Assembly (NCBI GenBank): GCA_963575745.1 | Contig: CAUYUJ010022093.1 | Location: 192,831 to 256,830, forward strand | Source of the DNA: Prorocentrum cordatum | Lineage: Eukaryota; Sar; Dinophyceae; Prorocentrales; Prorocentraceae | Reading direction: 5' to 3' | DNA: 64,000 bases | Shown here: positions 10,053-22,130 of the stretch, one piece after another | Position numbering within the stretch: the stretch's first letter is position 1 | How the letters are laid out: each line of letters starts with the position of its first letter | The notes under the pieces: generated by a model | Database searches by the model: none | The model's input: only the letters and a program-made list of their open reading frames with translations | Told to the model about the DNA's origin: nothing | Position numbers and translations under genes: made by a program

Positions 10053-10216
10053 AAGGTTCTTAGAAGATTGTTTGGTGGGTCTATAGGCGAGCCTAGACGC
10101 TTCGCCACTGCTTGTCTGGGAAGCCTTCACGCCGCCCCTTGGCGGCCTGCACGGCCGCCCCGGGGGCCGCCGGGCGCGGGGGCGGGCGCCCGCCTGCGGA
10201 GCCGTCGGTCGAGGCT

Positions 10217-10440
10217 TAGGTCGGGCGTGTCCCCCTATGGGCGGAATTGGAACGAGAACCGAAAAAAGTAGTCAAAAAATGCCCCCAAATGGCCAGCAAA
10301 TGCTCAAAGTATCGTCCCCCTACAGGCGGAATTGGGACGAGAAGTGAAAAAAGTGCAACACATACTCAAAGTATCGTCCCCAAGCTACTTTTCGACTATT
10401 TTCGAATACGCCCCCTGGTAGAGGGACACGCCCGACTGAA
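10217..10440. mobile_element. Family B inverted-repeat element, copy 3, with 9-bp target duplication
   Basis: The left end TAGGTCGGGCGTGTCCCCCT and the right end GTAGAGGGACACGCCCGACT are inverted. The nine bases GTCGAGGCT occur exactly on both sides (10208-10216 and 10441-10449). An inner segment beginning 'CCCCCTA(C/T)(A/G)GGCGGAATTGG' is duplicated (10230 and 10317). A 9-bp duplication is typical of Mutator-like (MULE) transposition, so this is plausibly a non-autonomous MULE. Confidence 0.7.
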
Positions 10441-10449
10441 GTCGAGGCT

Positions 10450-11815
10450 CCGGCTTCGTCGTCGGCCGTCCCCACGGATCGTCCGCAGCCCTCCGTGCCT
10501 CGGTGCCAGCCGCCGCGTCTTGCGCCTCCTCGTCCGCCTCCTCCTCCTCGACCTGCGTCCTGGTCCTCCCCACCCTCCTGTGAGCACGTCCTGCCCCTTT
10601 TCTTCTCCCTCGTCGTCCGTGCCCCGCCTCCCTCCCTGCCATCCTCCTCGCCCACCTCCAGACTTTTCTTCCCCCATGCCACATCCACGAAGCGGCAGCA
10701 TGTGTCTTCACACCCACTGGCTGCCCACAAACCCACCAAAACCGTATCGACGGCCGACGAAACATAAACGATGCGGGTGAAAAATTGATTGATTCAAGCC
10801 GAGCCCATCTGCTGGAGTCCCGAACTGAAATGACATGACACACTCGCATGAACGGGAGGCTCAGGCACGTTATGTGAAGCGGCATGCGGTAGCCGATTCA
10901 GGAAGCCACAACAAAAAAGGGGAGACGTCCTCCGAACCATCGGATCGCAATCCCCATGGCTCAGTGATACCGCTGTCGCCTGCGCAAACCACATGATATG
11001 CACACAACTGCTCACGTGTAAATGCCGGGATTGACAGGACCGCGCAGCAGCATGAGGCTCATTGGTCTGAGAATATGTAATAACAACAGATGGGCAAAGG
11101 TGTGCACCGAATTGTGTTGTAACTAGAGTTTGACGGAGTCCGATAAACAACTCGCTGAACGGTCGCAAATGAAAACAACAACCACGTCACACAAAGATAA
11201 TCGACAGTGTGTGAACCGACGGCCACTGCAATGGACACCTACGAACAAGACACCCTTTCACAACGGATGACGGCGAACTTCGGCGACACAAGCCGTACTC
11301 TCGCGTTCTATTCAATATGGTTGAATCCAGTTCCGCACAACTTAAACAACTTGAGAATGTCCTCCACTAGCCTGCACTAAGCCAGACCGAACTTGACTCA
11401 ACAAGGCTAAACCATATTAGACTAGAACCGGCTAACACGATCTGATTCAGAATGCATCATGAGCTCGGCTACGTAACACATGCGACACAACATACGTATG
11501 GTCAAACCGAGCTCAGCGGACACCAACACCAGGCAAACAAACGTGTCCATGACTGAACTGTTTGAAAAGAACTGGACTCAGCTGCCCCCAGCGGGGTTAC
11601 ACACTTCGCCAACTCAGCAACTCCAAATCTCCATGCAATGCTGCATGATAGTGGGTAAAATAAAACGTAATCTAGCACACGTGGTATGGCAAGCATGGCG
11701 CGGACCCACTGCTATAGTGCTTTAACAATCCAAACCAAAGCAAATTTCATCCCATCCGATTGGGGGGGCCTGGGCGGTTTTGCACTGCCCATGCAATTCT
11801 TGGTCTGCTTCGATG
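10450..11815. other. Unique sequence, no gene recognised
   Basis: The stretch 10500-10670 is CT-rich. From about 10790 to 11760 the base composition becomes more balanced. There are only short open frames and no domain, RNA gene or clear repeat. Confidence 0.35.
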
Positions 11816-12700
11816 ACGCCCTACGGTCCGTCCTGCGACCTGCACCGCGACCATCTGTGCGACTCGCCCCGCGACCCGCCGCGGCACCTGCCGCGTGACA
11901 CGCCCACGAATCGCAGAGCAACCGACCGCGACCCGCGTCCGACGCAACCCACGCCCGCCACCGACCCGCCCCGCAACCCGCTGGCGATCCGCCTGTGGTT
12001 CGCCGACGACCCGCGCCGACGACCCGCCCTCGACTCGCACCTGCCGCGCCGCGCACACGGTGCCACCCGCCGCGCCGTGACCTGCGCCTGCTATGGCTGC
12101 ATGCCGGCACGGTGAACAGATCACGTCTTCGTTGCGCATGGGAGCCTCACAGGACCGTGCACCAGAGCGCGGGGCACAACACCTCGGTCAAACGTGGGAA
12201 CGCGGCATGGCACGGCACTGCAGCGCACAACACGATCCCACAGCCAGATCGCGCTCTGGCTCCCTCGACGACGCCTGCGAAAATCACGGCGCGGCACCAC
12301 AACGTGGCACGCCACGGCACCAAGGCAAGACACGGCACCCGCGCCGCCGGACCAAGATCTGGAGATGTCAGTGGCCCTACATCGCGGAGGGGCACGGCAC
12401 CGCAGCACGGCACCTCTGGGCCACCACATCGCCCGCAGCTGATTACCTTCAGTGCACTGCGGTACTGCGCAGCAGCCCTGCGCCACCAGACCGCCTGTGG
12501 CACCCTCGGTGCAACAAGGGCACGTCGAAACCCGCACGACACAGCACCTGTGCGACAAATTTTGGTGATATCACGGCCCGATCCTCATAACCTATGCAGC
12601 ACCTGCTGCGCAGGAGACAGGGGGGCCAGCCCTGCGCAGCATCACGGTAGCAACGGGACCGCCGCGCACGAGGCTCACTGCGGAAGCGCGCGCTGTTGGC
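11816..12700. repeat. Degenerate GC-rich repeats (CGACCCGC and GGCACCGC types)
   Basis: The stretch 11820-12080 is dominated by CGACCCGC-like words and 12180-12440 by ACGGCACCGCA-like words. The overlapping open frames on both strands (H/R/P- or G/R-rich) have no family signature. Confidence 0.5.
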
Positions 12701-12997
12701 CTGAAGTCCCATGGGCGATTCTGGCCCCCCCCCCCCCCGGGCTGAGGAACCATCGGCTACCCAGGGCGAAAGAGAACCGCGGGCAACTCACCGACCATGC
12801 AGCCCTGACCGTGTATGTAGGTTGACGACCGACGAATCGAACCTACAAGGCTTCCCGTACGTAGAGGAAGGTAAAGGAGAGGGTAGCGATCTCTTTTTTC
12901 CCATGCGCCGCGGGCAGGCGGCGCTGTACATGTTTCCAATACCTGAGCCGAGACGGAAACAGTAGAAATGAGTATAATGATGATGTGAGCGGATTTC

Positions 12998-13840
12998 ACA
13001 CAGACACACACAGGCACACACAGACACACACACAGACACACACAAACACACACAGACACACACAGACGCACACAGACACACACACACACACAAACACACA
13101 CACAGACACACACACAAACACACACATACACACACAGACACACACACAAACACACACAAACACACACAGACACACACAGACACACACACACACGCACACA
13201 CGCACACACGCACACACGCACACACGCACACACGCACATACGCACACACGCACACACGCACACACGCAGACACGCACACACGCACACACGCACACACACA
13301 CATTCACACACACACACACATTCACACACACACACATTCACACATTCACACATTCACACATTCACACATTCACACATTCACACATTCACACATTCACACG
13401 TTCACACGTTCACACGTTCACACATTCACACATTCACACATTCACACATTCACACATTCACACATTCACACATTCACACATTCACACATTCACACATTCA
13501 CACATTCACACATTCACACATTCACACATTCACACATTCACACATTCACACATTCACACATTCACACATTCACACATTCACCCATTCACGCATTCACGCA
13601 TTCACACATTCACACATTCACACATTCACACATTCACACATTCACACATTCACACATTCACACATTCACACATTCACGCATTCACACATTCACACATTCA
13701 CACATTCACACATTCACACATTCACACATTCACACATTCACACATTCACACATTCACACATTCACACATTCACACATTCACACATTCACACACTCACACA
13801 CTCACACACACACTCACACACACACACACTGACCGCCCAC
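12998..13840. repeat. (CA)n and (CACATT)n satellite next to assembly gap
   Basis: The array begins as ACACAG/ACAC repeats (12998-13310) and then becomes a very regular six-base CACATT array (about 13311-13790). It ends in (CACACT)n just before the gap. It translates to His-Thr or Cys-Val polymers and is not coding. Its regularity probably caused the assembly break. Confidence 0.95.
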
Positions 13841-13900
13841 CCGCCCGCCCGCCCCATCAGCGCAACGCCGCGTGCGCGGAGCGCCCCCCCCCTGATGCTC

Positions 13901-14000
13901 NNNNNNNNNNNNNNNNNNNNNNNNNNNNNNNNNNNNNNNNNNNNNNNNNNNNNNNNNNNNNNNNNNNNNNNNNNNNNNNNNNNNNNNNNNNNNNNNNNNN
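13901..14000. other. Assembly gap of 100 N
   Basis: Exactly 100 N form a conventional placeholder, so the true distance is unknown. Confidence 0.99.
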
Positions 14001-14640
14001 GGAACGGGTGCGAACCCAGCGCAGGCGAGGGGAAAACGAAACCAATCAGTCGTCAAAAAACGCGCACGAGCACGCACGAGATTTGAAGGGGAGATTGAAA
14101 TACGCTGACATCACGAACGGAAACAATAAAAACAAGGAGAAGGTTATAAATGCGACCGGCACCAAGTGCAGAGCGTGAAAGAAAATCAGGTGCTCTGAAA
14201 GGGGACCCCACCAGATGGCGCCTGTGTCTTCTGGGAGCCCTGGCCGGCGGCGGCGCCGCATCCAGCTTAAAAAGTTGTGAAAGCACGGAAGACCGAAGAT
14301 TTGTTTGTTTACTAACCTCGCTGCAACACGAACACATTACCTCACCACAAGTGAACTTAAAAGACTCCGCGCGCGATGTCTCTCAGAGACACCACGAGAG
14401 CAGGAGACCGAAAAACAAGATGGATTTTCCCATCAACCGTCCAGAAAGCGAGAAGAAGGCCTGCCCGGCCCCGTGTGGCATCCAATCACTAGGGAAGCTC
14501 TGTAAATGACACCGAGTATGCTTATGTCACGACGAGTGTAAAGGGGCGCCAGATTAACATAAAACAAAGCGTCCGCGTCTGTCACACTCAGCGAACTCAG
14601 GAAACGAGAAAGGAGAGCGTCGAGAAGAGCTAATACAGAA
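14001..14640. other. Unique sequence between gap and LINE
   Basis: No recognised gene. The stretch may include 5' flank or untranslated sequence of the following retroelement. Confidence 0.3.
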
Positions 14641-14645
14641 GACGA

Positions 14646-14690
14646 ACATTTTGGCTCAAGCCATTTTGGCTCAAGTCATTTTGGCTCAAG
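14646..14690 (+). other. Three tandem dinoflagellate spliced-leader relics
   Basis: Three consecutive 15-base units read ACATTTTGGCTCAAG (14646-14660), CCATTTTGGCTCAAG (14661-14675) and TCATTTTGGCTCAAG (14676-14690). The dinoflagellate spliced leader ends in CCATTTTGGCTCAAG, preceded by an AG that can act as acceptor in a new round of trans-splicing. Stacked 15-base relics therefore record repeated cycles of transcription, trans-splicing, reverse transcription and re-integration. Confidence 0.9.
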
Positions 14691-14702
14691 AAGTTCACGC
14701 TG

Positions 14703-16074
14703 TTGCGGCACGAGCTCAAGCTATCACATCGCCTGTCGCCGGGGCGGTCAGCCACCATCTCATCCCAGCGCTTCAGTGAGCTCCTGGTGGAACATTTTTC
14801 ACAATTCACACACCTGTTCGATTCTGTCAGCATCACGCCATGGCAACCGGAGCTGCTGCTGCAGCACGTCCTGGCGAATCTACCGAGTTGTCTGAGTTTG
14901 CTGAAGGGCACTGGCAGAGGCCAGGGCGACGTCGTAGCTCCTGCACCCGGTGACCCCATTCATCGCCTGAAAGAACGCGCTGCGGTTGCCCGTGCTTTGC
15001 AGGAATCTCCAGGCGGTTCTCCTGAGAAGAAGTCTGCCCGCACGGGCGAGTCCATCGGCACGGAGACAGATATGGCGCTTGCTCCGACGCAAGTTGCGTC
15101 GCAGTACGCTCCTGCCCCTGCCTGGCCAGGCAGCGGAGGCAGCGCAGCGGCTCCGCACCCCTCCACCGGAGGCGCTGATGCGTCGAGCGGTGCTCCGCCC
15201 CCCTCCCAAGGAGGCGCTGGTGCGTCGAGCATTGCGCCTACCGCTCCTGGCGCGGGTGCGTCCCCCAGTGCAGCGGTCCCCGGCGCGGCGCTGGCCCCGG
15301 GTGCACGCCCGGGCGCGGGTTCCGCCCCCCCGGCGCATGCGGCGCACGCGGAGCAGCTACAACTGAAACCTACACCACCTGAACAGACAGCCAATGAGAA
15401 CAGAAAGCTCGACTTCATCATCAAACATATGGCTACTTAAGACGGCGATCACGAATTCGCAGATTCAGATAATGCAGTCCACCAAGGCTTTAATCAACCA
15501 GACGGAGACGAAGTTGCGCACTGAGATTTCGCAGGCAGTCGACCCCCTGAAGGACGAAATGGCTGATTTCCGGAATCGTTTGGGAGTTCTCGAATCAAAA
15601 CCGGCTTCATCAGCAAATGGCTCTTTCTCCAGCCGGCACTTGCAAATGATGAGCGCCATGGACGTTTCCAATCTTCAGATCGCGGTCGTCGGGTTTTCTA
15701 CCTCCGACCTGCAGCAGCGCATTGCCGATCTTGAGAAGATCGCTTCTGATGTGAATCCTTCGGCGCGGCCAGTTTCAATGGGTCATTTTTTCTCTGGCCC
15801 TCGTAATTCGCAGACTGTCTCGAAGGCATCCTTTCCTCGATTTGTGTCAAACAAAGCCGTTCGTGATCTCTTAGTCTCTGCCGGAGGCAAAGGCGCGCGC
15901 GCCCAGACAAGCAGCGGCGCGACTTTCGTTTTGAAGCCCGCGAAATCCAGGATCAACGCCACTACGGATTGGGCCCTCCGCGAGGCCGAGAAGAAATCGA
16001 AGGCCAGGGCCCCTCGCGGCACGATCCGGATCGATTGGAAATCCCGCGCAGCATTAACAGCGCCGCCGGATTGA
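14703..16074 (+). pseudogene. LINE ORF1-like protein, one frameshift
   Basis: Two open frames (14703-15440 and 15394-16074) become one protein if a single extra T near 15437 is ignored: '…LDFIIKHMAT' would run directly into 'KTAITNSQIQIMQSTK…'. The first half is a Pro/Ala/Ser/Gly-rich linker. The second half has a helical, probably coiled-coil part (about 15440-15600), then 'NLQIAVVGFSTSDLQQRIADLEK' split over a compact alpha/beta region that may be RRM-like, and a basic tail. This matches the usual plan of LINE ORF1 RNA-binding proteins. The frame opens at a TTG rather than an ATG, so the true start is unknown and may lie at an in-frame ATG near 15071. The tandem leader relics 12 bases upstream suggest that the mRNA of this element was itself trans-spliced. 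Confidence 0.6.
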
Positions 16075-16159
16075 AGCAGGAATCTGGGGACTTGACCGGC
16101 AGTTTTTGCGCACCATTCAGCGATCTCTCGCTTTAGAATGAAAGGGGTCGCGTGCAGTT

Positions 16160-17737
16160 TTGTCACACTTCTCCCCCTCGCCCTTCGCTCTCTGCGCATT
16201 CCGCCGCCCCTCGCTCTGCGAGCAGTGCGCGGCCTCCTGCGCGTCGATCGAGACGTCGGGGCCCCCGATCCGAATCCGCCCTCCAACGTCGATTTCTCTC
16301 TCGCGAGGCCCAGCCCAGCCAGAATTTCACGGAGGCGGATTTTCGAACTGCTTCCGCCCAGGTTTTCGACCCGCCTTACCCGTTCGTCCTCCCTCCTCGT
16401 CTCCCCGGCCTCCTCTGCCTACTCGCCCTTCCTTCTCACAGCGCTCTTTGCATGAGTTGTTTGCTCAGGCAGAGCCAGCAAATGTATATAATCCTCCAGG
16501 TGGTGGCTGTGGCAACTCCCAGCCGACGCCACCTGTCGACGCTTCTGATCTCACAGTTTTTCGTATTAACACCAGATCCTTTAATGCACACAATGGCGAA
16601 TTGTCCGCTCGTCTCCTCCTCTTTCCTTCGCCTCCTCATGCTGTTTGTTTGACTGAAACGTGGATGGACGCGTCTGTGAAACAGCCGCAGTTGCCCGGCT
16701 ACACTTTGCTGGCGCGCCGCGACAGCCACCTGCAAGCAGGGGGGGTGGCGATTTTCGTTCTTGGCGAAATCGTTCCCACCTGCTCGCTTCTTTTTGAATC
16801 CGATCCAGCAGAAGTAGTTTGATTCCTCGTTCACTGTAGCTCCGGTCCGCTTTTGATCGGACGCATGCACAGACGACCTCACTATGGAGAATGTGTTTCA
16901 CTTGATGTACTTGAACATGGTATTTCTAAGTTGCAAGAGCAATCCGTCGGTTCAGCTCTTGTTGGGGATTTTAACGTTCATCACCTTTCTTGGCTAAAGC
17001 ATAGTCATTCGACGACCCCAGAGGGCGTCCGCCTTAAATCGCTTGTGCAGGAGCACGGTTTCTCGCAGCGTGTTCGCGCCCCGACACGCGGCCAGCACTT
17101 ACTCGACCTAATTATTACTGATCTGCCAAATCTTTTAACTGTTGAGGTCGCTAGTGAGATTGCTGACCATCGCGGTGTATCGCTTCGCTTTTCTGGCCCT
17201 CCTCTCTGCCCCGAATTGGTTACACGGCAGGTTTGGCATTTTGCACGTGCGGATTGGACCGGTCTGAGGCGCCGTTTTTGCAGTCAAGATTGGCGCTGGA
17301 ATTCTGCCACTTCCCCAGACGAGTCCGCAGAGCGAGTCACGAGTAGAATTTTGGAACGCATGGCAGATATCATCCCTTCCTCTTCGCTCTCGTTTCGCTC
17401 TTCCCATCCTTGGTTGACAGACAAATGCATACGTTTAGTCGAAGAGAAACATGCAGTGGCAGGCACGGAATGTCGTAGGTGTAGTTCTGGTCCGTTGCAA
17501 GCTCACGCCGATTTTATCCAGCGCACGCGAAACAAGCTTCGTTCCATTCGCCGCGGCAGCAAGCGTTGGCGGCAGTTGTCGAATGTTATCTTGGGCCGGG
17601 TTGCTAAGCCGACCACTTCGCCCCTCAAGAGATCAGACGGGAGTCGGGTGGTGACGAGCGCTTCGAAAGCGGAGCTTTTTGCTTCCAGCTTCGCCTCAAA
17701 ATGGGACTTGCCAGCGTCTGAAAACAACATTTTCTGA
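16160..17737 (+). pseudogene. LINE ORF2 N-terminal part: APE-type endonuclease
   Basis: The plus-strand frame shows the endonuclease motifs in order: 'FRINTRSFNAHN', 'CLTETWMD' (the conserved Glu), 'LPGYTLLARRDS', 'GGVAIFV', 'GDFNVHHLSW', 'LLDLIITD', and 'ADHRGVSL' (family S/A-D-H). An in-frame TGA at 16820-16822 stands where the family has Trp; the same frame continues at once, so it is a point nonsense change. The domain nicks target DNA to prime reverse transcription. After 17200 comes a linker region with 'HPWLTDKCIRLVEEKHA', typical of the stretch between nuclease and reverse transcriptase. The frame closes at 17737. Confidence 0.8.
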
Positions 17738-18039
17738 TTTGTCCGACGTCTTAGCGCCGGCAGAAAGCGGCGATTTCCTTCGTATCCGGGAGCGCAGCGC
17801 ACAGAATGTGTTGTCTTCTCTCCGTGCCGACAGTGGCACGGGTCCAAACCGTGCGCCAGCGCGTGCACTGAAGGCACGCGCTCAAGCTCTGGCGCGACCG
17901 CTCTGACTTTTAGCACGGTCCATCGTGGCTCACTCCAGGTGGCGGCCTGTTGGTGCGAGCACTGGATCTATGCTTTGCACAAGCGCAGGGCCATGTCTGA
18001 TCCAGACGACCATCGTGGAATTCAACTCACGGCGCAGTT

Positions 18040-18120
<81 letters not shown>

Positions 18121-18690
18121 GCGTGTGTGTGTGTGTTTCATATGTCTTTTTTTCTTATCAGCCTCGGACATGCATGAACTCCTCACCACTAGCCTTCTTC
18201 AGACAGGCGAACAAACGGCCGCCGATCGAAAGAAAGACCCTTTGCACTAAAAAATCAACAGGGAGGGACAGGGACGGAAGAGAGGAAGAGGGGAGGGGAG
18301 GGAGGGGGAGGGAAAGGCGAGAAAGGACTAACTAAACCGGCGCCCACGCGCGATGAGCCAGAAGAGGGCGGAAGGCGAACGGCTGACGCTACGAAAGCAA
18401 AACCTTCCACTGAGCGTCTCCCGCGCGGGCCCGGGAGCACAGAAACAACTGGAGCATGCATTGAAAATCGTGGACAGTTGGTTGGTGCACGGTTGCCCCC
18501 AGTAAGATATTGTACAACCGCGCGCCTCCAAGAGGAGACCTGCGGACATAACTGGCGCAGAGGCGCTGCATGGACGTCTCATAGCCGCTTTGTTTGTTTC
18601 ACGTCTGGAACGCATGGGAATATTCGGCATGCACCAATTCGCGCATTGACGACGCCGCGGAGCACGCGACGCGCTCCTTCACCTCATCCT
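18040..18690 (-). mobile_element. Nested antisense LINE 3' fragment with microsatellite tail
   Basis: On the minus strand 'RSPLGGARLYNILLGATVHQ' and 'VHDFQCMLQLFL' match the C-terminal end of LINE copy 2 ('STLGGARMYNCLPESVVSA', 'VKEFQSLLSGLL'). The fragment ends at the microsatellite 18042-18135, which on the minus strand reads (AC)n(AT)n(AG)n then poly-A. This is a 5'-truncated LINE inserted in reverse into LINE copy 1, splitting its reverse transcriptase. Target duplications were not found. Confidence 0.65.
18042..18136. repeat. (CT)n(AT)n(GT)n compound microsatellite
   Basis: The tracts are CT 18042-18097, TA 18098-18121 and GT 18122-18136. It is probably the amplified 3' tail of the nested LINE fragment. 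Confidence 0.9.
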
Positions 18691-19644
18691 GTCCTGCCAA
18701 CACACATTCTCGCTCGGGCACCGCATGGTTGTTTGCTGCTCGGACGTGTCTGGCTGTCGACAGAGTCGATGCCGACCGTCTCCGGCAAAAACTTCGTTCT
18801 TTCAGCGTGCCACAGCACCTTGTAGATTTGCTTCCCAGTTGGCTTCTGCCCTGCTCGGCTCGGGTCGCGGTAGGAGGCCAGCAGACGCTTATTATCCGAA
18901 TGTGCGATATGGTCTACCAGGGTACTGTGCTCGCCAAGTGCTCTGGATCACATTTATTCATGGCAAGTCGGGTTGAAGATTTTGACGAGATTATTTTTGC
19001 CGACGATCTGGCTGCTTCAAAACAGATTCCGGCGGACATTTTCGACGCATTAGCCCTCCAGGCCGCTTCTTTTCTGCGTTCTTTGCACGAGTGGAGGCGC
19101 GCAAACAGAGCCCGCTTTGATTCAAGCAAAAGCGCCCCCGCATTCTATCGCAAAATAGACGAGCAGGCGAAAATTGTGAGTTGCTGGGGTGACGCTCGAT
19201 ATGAAACTCCCGATGCGCGACGCTATGAATCAATGCGCGGACGGCGCTTCGTGGCGCGTCTACAACCTCGTGCGTTCGAAGCGCTACCACACCGACGCTG
19301 TGCTGGTTGGTCTTTTCGAAACGCACGTCCTGTCTTACATCGAGTACCGAAATTGCGCCATCAGCCATGCATCCTCTACTGTGCTTGCACCTCTCGATGC
19401 CAGTTTCTTGCGGTGCTTACGTTCATTGCATATCACACCGCTGCAAAGTCTTCTGTACTTTCATTGGCCCCGTTGAACGTACGGAGAGACATCGGCATGC
19501 TTGAAAATATTAATCGCAGACTTCTTGGTCTCGGTCGCTCAGTTATGTTGCCCTTCCCCCGCTGTCGTTCTTCGTCAATTTTGTTCTCACTCTCGCCAGC
19601 TTGCGGGGCCTTCCTGCACTGCGCCGTTGCGTCCTTCACTCGAC

Positions 19645-20140
<496 letters not shown>

Positions 20141-20509
20141 GAAAGAAGAGAACAAGAGCAGAGAAAGCAGGCAGCAACGAGAAGCAACACGAAGAAAGAA
20201 AGAGGGAGGGAGAAGGGCGGAGAAGGGGGGCGAAGGGCACCAGCCCACGTGCACGGCGACCGCGCAGCGCGCGCGCCCTGCGCTCCACGCAGGCGGCCAC
20301 AGGAAGCGGAAAGAGGAGGGGAAGGAGGCAGAAGAACGACAAGAGGCAGCAGCAGGCACCGAGCCAAGCAAGAAACGAAGACGAGAACAAGAAAAGGAGA
20401 ACGAACGAAAACAAGAAGAAAAACAACGGAAAAGACAAGGACGGGAACGAAGAAGAACAGAGACGAAAGGAAGGAAGAAGAAGAGACGCAGAAAAAAAAA
20501 TCCGCGGCT

Positions 20510-22130
20510 ATCTCAAGAAAAACCGCCTGGGCACCACACAAGGGCCATCAGGCCGCCGGGCGCCAGTTCCGAAAGCGGCGCACTTCGTGGAAAGCGAGCG
20601 GCAGACGCCACGAAAACAGCTGTGGCCAGGTCGCAACCTGACCTGGCATGACACAGAAGCCCAGACAGTAGACTTTGGAACTCTTTCACGTCATGGGCGC
20701 TAACAACGCTCTCAGGAAGACAATTGTACATACGAGCGCCACCCAACGTGGAACGAATTACATAATCGGGATCCCGAGCAGGGCAGGGATCGGCCACATG
20801 ACGGAAATGCCTGGGAGGAGCGCAGAGGGGACAGGAAACAAATCAAATGGGAAGAAGTGTTTAACACTTGCCCGGCGGGCCCCAAGAAGAGCCCTGTGAA
20901 TGAGACCCAAGCTATGTCTCTTCGAGAACACAAAGGAACTAACTTAAAGTGGTGGAGTGCATCTAAATCAGAAATGCCCACACTGCGGAAAAACGAGCTT
21001 TGAACACGATCCAAAAAGGCCAGGACGGAGTTAGAGGCATGCGTGAAAGCACAAGTTCTGCTTTCGATGAATGATAAAATGTGCGCTTTATATAACAAGA
21101 CAAGCTCGGCGCCTGCGTGAAAACGCCGCGCGCGCATTAATGATTGCAGCCTCCAGCCACACTCGTGCACACAGCTCTGCACCGCATCTGTCATTATAAG
21201 CTTACAGTCAAAATCAACACCTAAAATTTCGAAATTGCTTCCTGCCGGCCGGCTCCGTGAGACGATGCGCAAACTTTCTTTAGGAGGCTCAAAAACAACT
21301 GCGTTTGCACGACCCCATTCACGCAAGCAGCTCCGAGACTGCCGCACCGACGCAAACACATCAGCATCGGAGGTGGAGAAAGGAAAGGGACGAAAAGCAT
21401 TCAGATTATCAGCATAAAGAATTTCTTGAAACAACATTCTGATGATGGCTTTCCAAGAGTCACTGAAAAATAAATTCCAAAAAGGTGGGCCAAACACAAT
21501 GCCCTGGAAGACCATGTCGGTCATTCAACGCACGAAACGCGCGTCTTGACTAGACCGACCAACTTCGCATAACACGTCAACATGTTTTTGTTGCATCGAA
21601 TCAGTACCTGATAATTTCATATTGTCTCAACACCTTGCTAGCCAAACATCAGGACTCTGATGGTTTGCGTCGACGACTCTGTTCGCGACCTTAAGCGTGC
21701 AAAGATCCTTGAGAAAACGAAAAAAAAATGTCCATATCAGAAACGCTCGTAGAAACGTTAAAACTTGCCCGGAACCTTCCCGTTTAAAAATACCCAGCCT
21801 GGATGACCACCCAAACGTCAAATAAAAAAAAAAAAAAAAAAAAAAATTACAATGAAAACACAGCAAAATAACGGCCTCCAATCGTCACTCGCGCCCGCGT
21901 CCGCAAAACCAGCTCGCAAAGAAAACGGAACAACTGGGAAACACTCCGCACACAAAATTTCAACATCGACTCGGTCGAAGGTGTCAGAGACATTAGCGCA
22001 GCATAGCAAACGGAGGAGACAAACAAAAAATAAAAATAAAAATACAAAAAAAAATGTAGAAAAATACTGCGTGACGTGCCCCATGATTGCGTCGATATGT
22101 TCGTGAAATCTTGAACTTGGCATTGTCCAA
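20510..22130 (-). pseudogene. Decayed LINE, copy 2: reverse transcriptase and C-terminal region
   Basis: Read on the minus strand from about 22100, this shows 'VSDTFDRVDVEILCAE' (motif A) and, after a frameshift, 'TRARVTIGGRYFAV'. Next come 'MTDMVFQGIVFGPPFWNLFF' split over motif B and 'EILYADNLNAF' at about 21420, where the catalytic YADD is YADN, one key Asp being lost. It continues with 'ILGVDFDCKL', 'LLYKAHILSFIESRTCAFTHAS' and 'LVPLCSRRDIAWV', and in another frame 'STLGGARMYNCLPESVVSA'. A short A-stretch (21823-21846) and frameshifts break it. No endonuclease part is seen, so the copy is 5'-truncated. It converges on LINE copy 1. Confidence 0.8.

Larger units (their letters stand above)
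17925..19530 (+). pseudogene. LINE ORF2 reverse transcriptase, interrupted and frameshifted
   Basis: The reverse transcriptase begins near 17980 with 'SDPDDHRGIQLTAQ' and is then broken by 18040-18690. It resumes at about 18740 with 'AVDRVDADRLRQKL' (motif A), then 'VAVGGQQTLIIRMCDMVYQGTVL' split over motif B, and 'EIIFADDLAASK' (motif C, catalytic FADD) at about 18985. The C-terminal part is in another frame (19189-19476: 'MRDAMNQCADGASWRVYNLVRS', 'LSYIEYRNCAISHASS'). It returns to the first frame at 'PLNVRRDIGML'. At least three frames are needed, so it is a fossil. Confidence 0.8.

Noticed and set aside
12985-14178. 397-residue frame through the CACATT array and the gap
   Set aside because: It is a His-Thr-Phe translation of a satellite and passes through 100 N.
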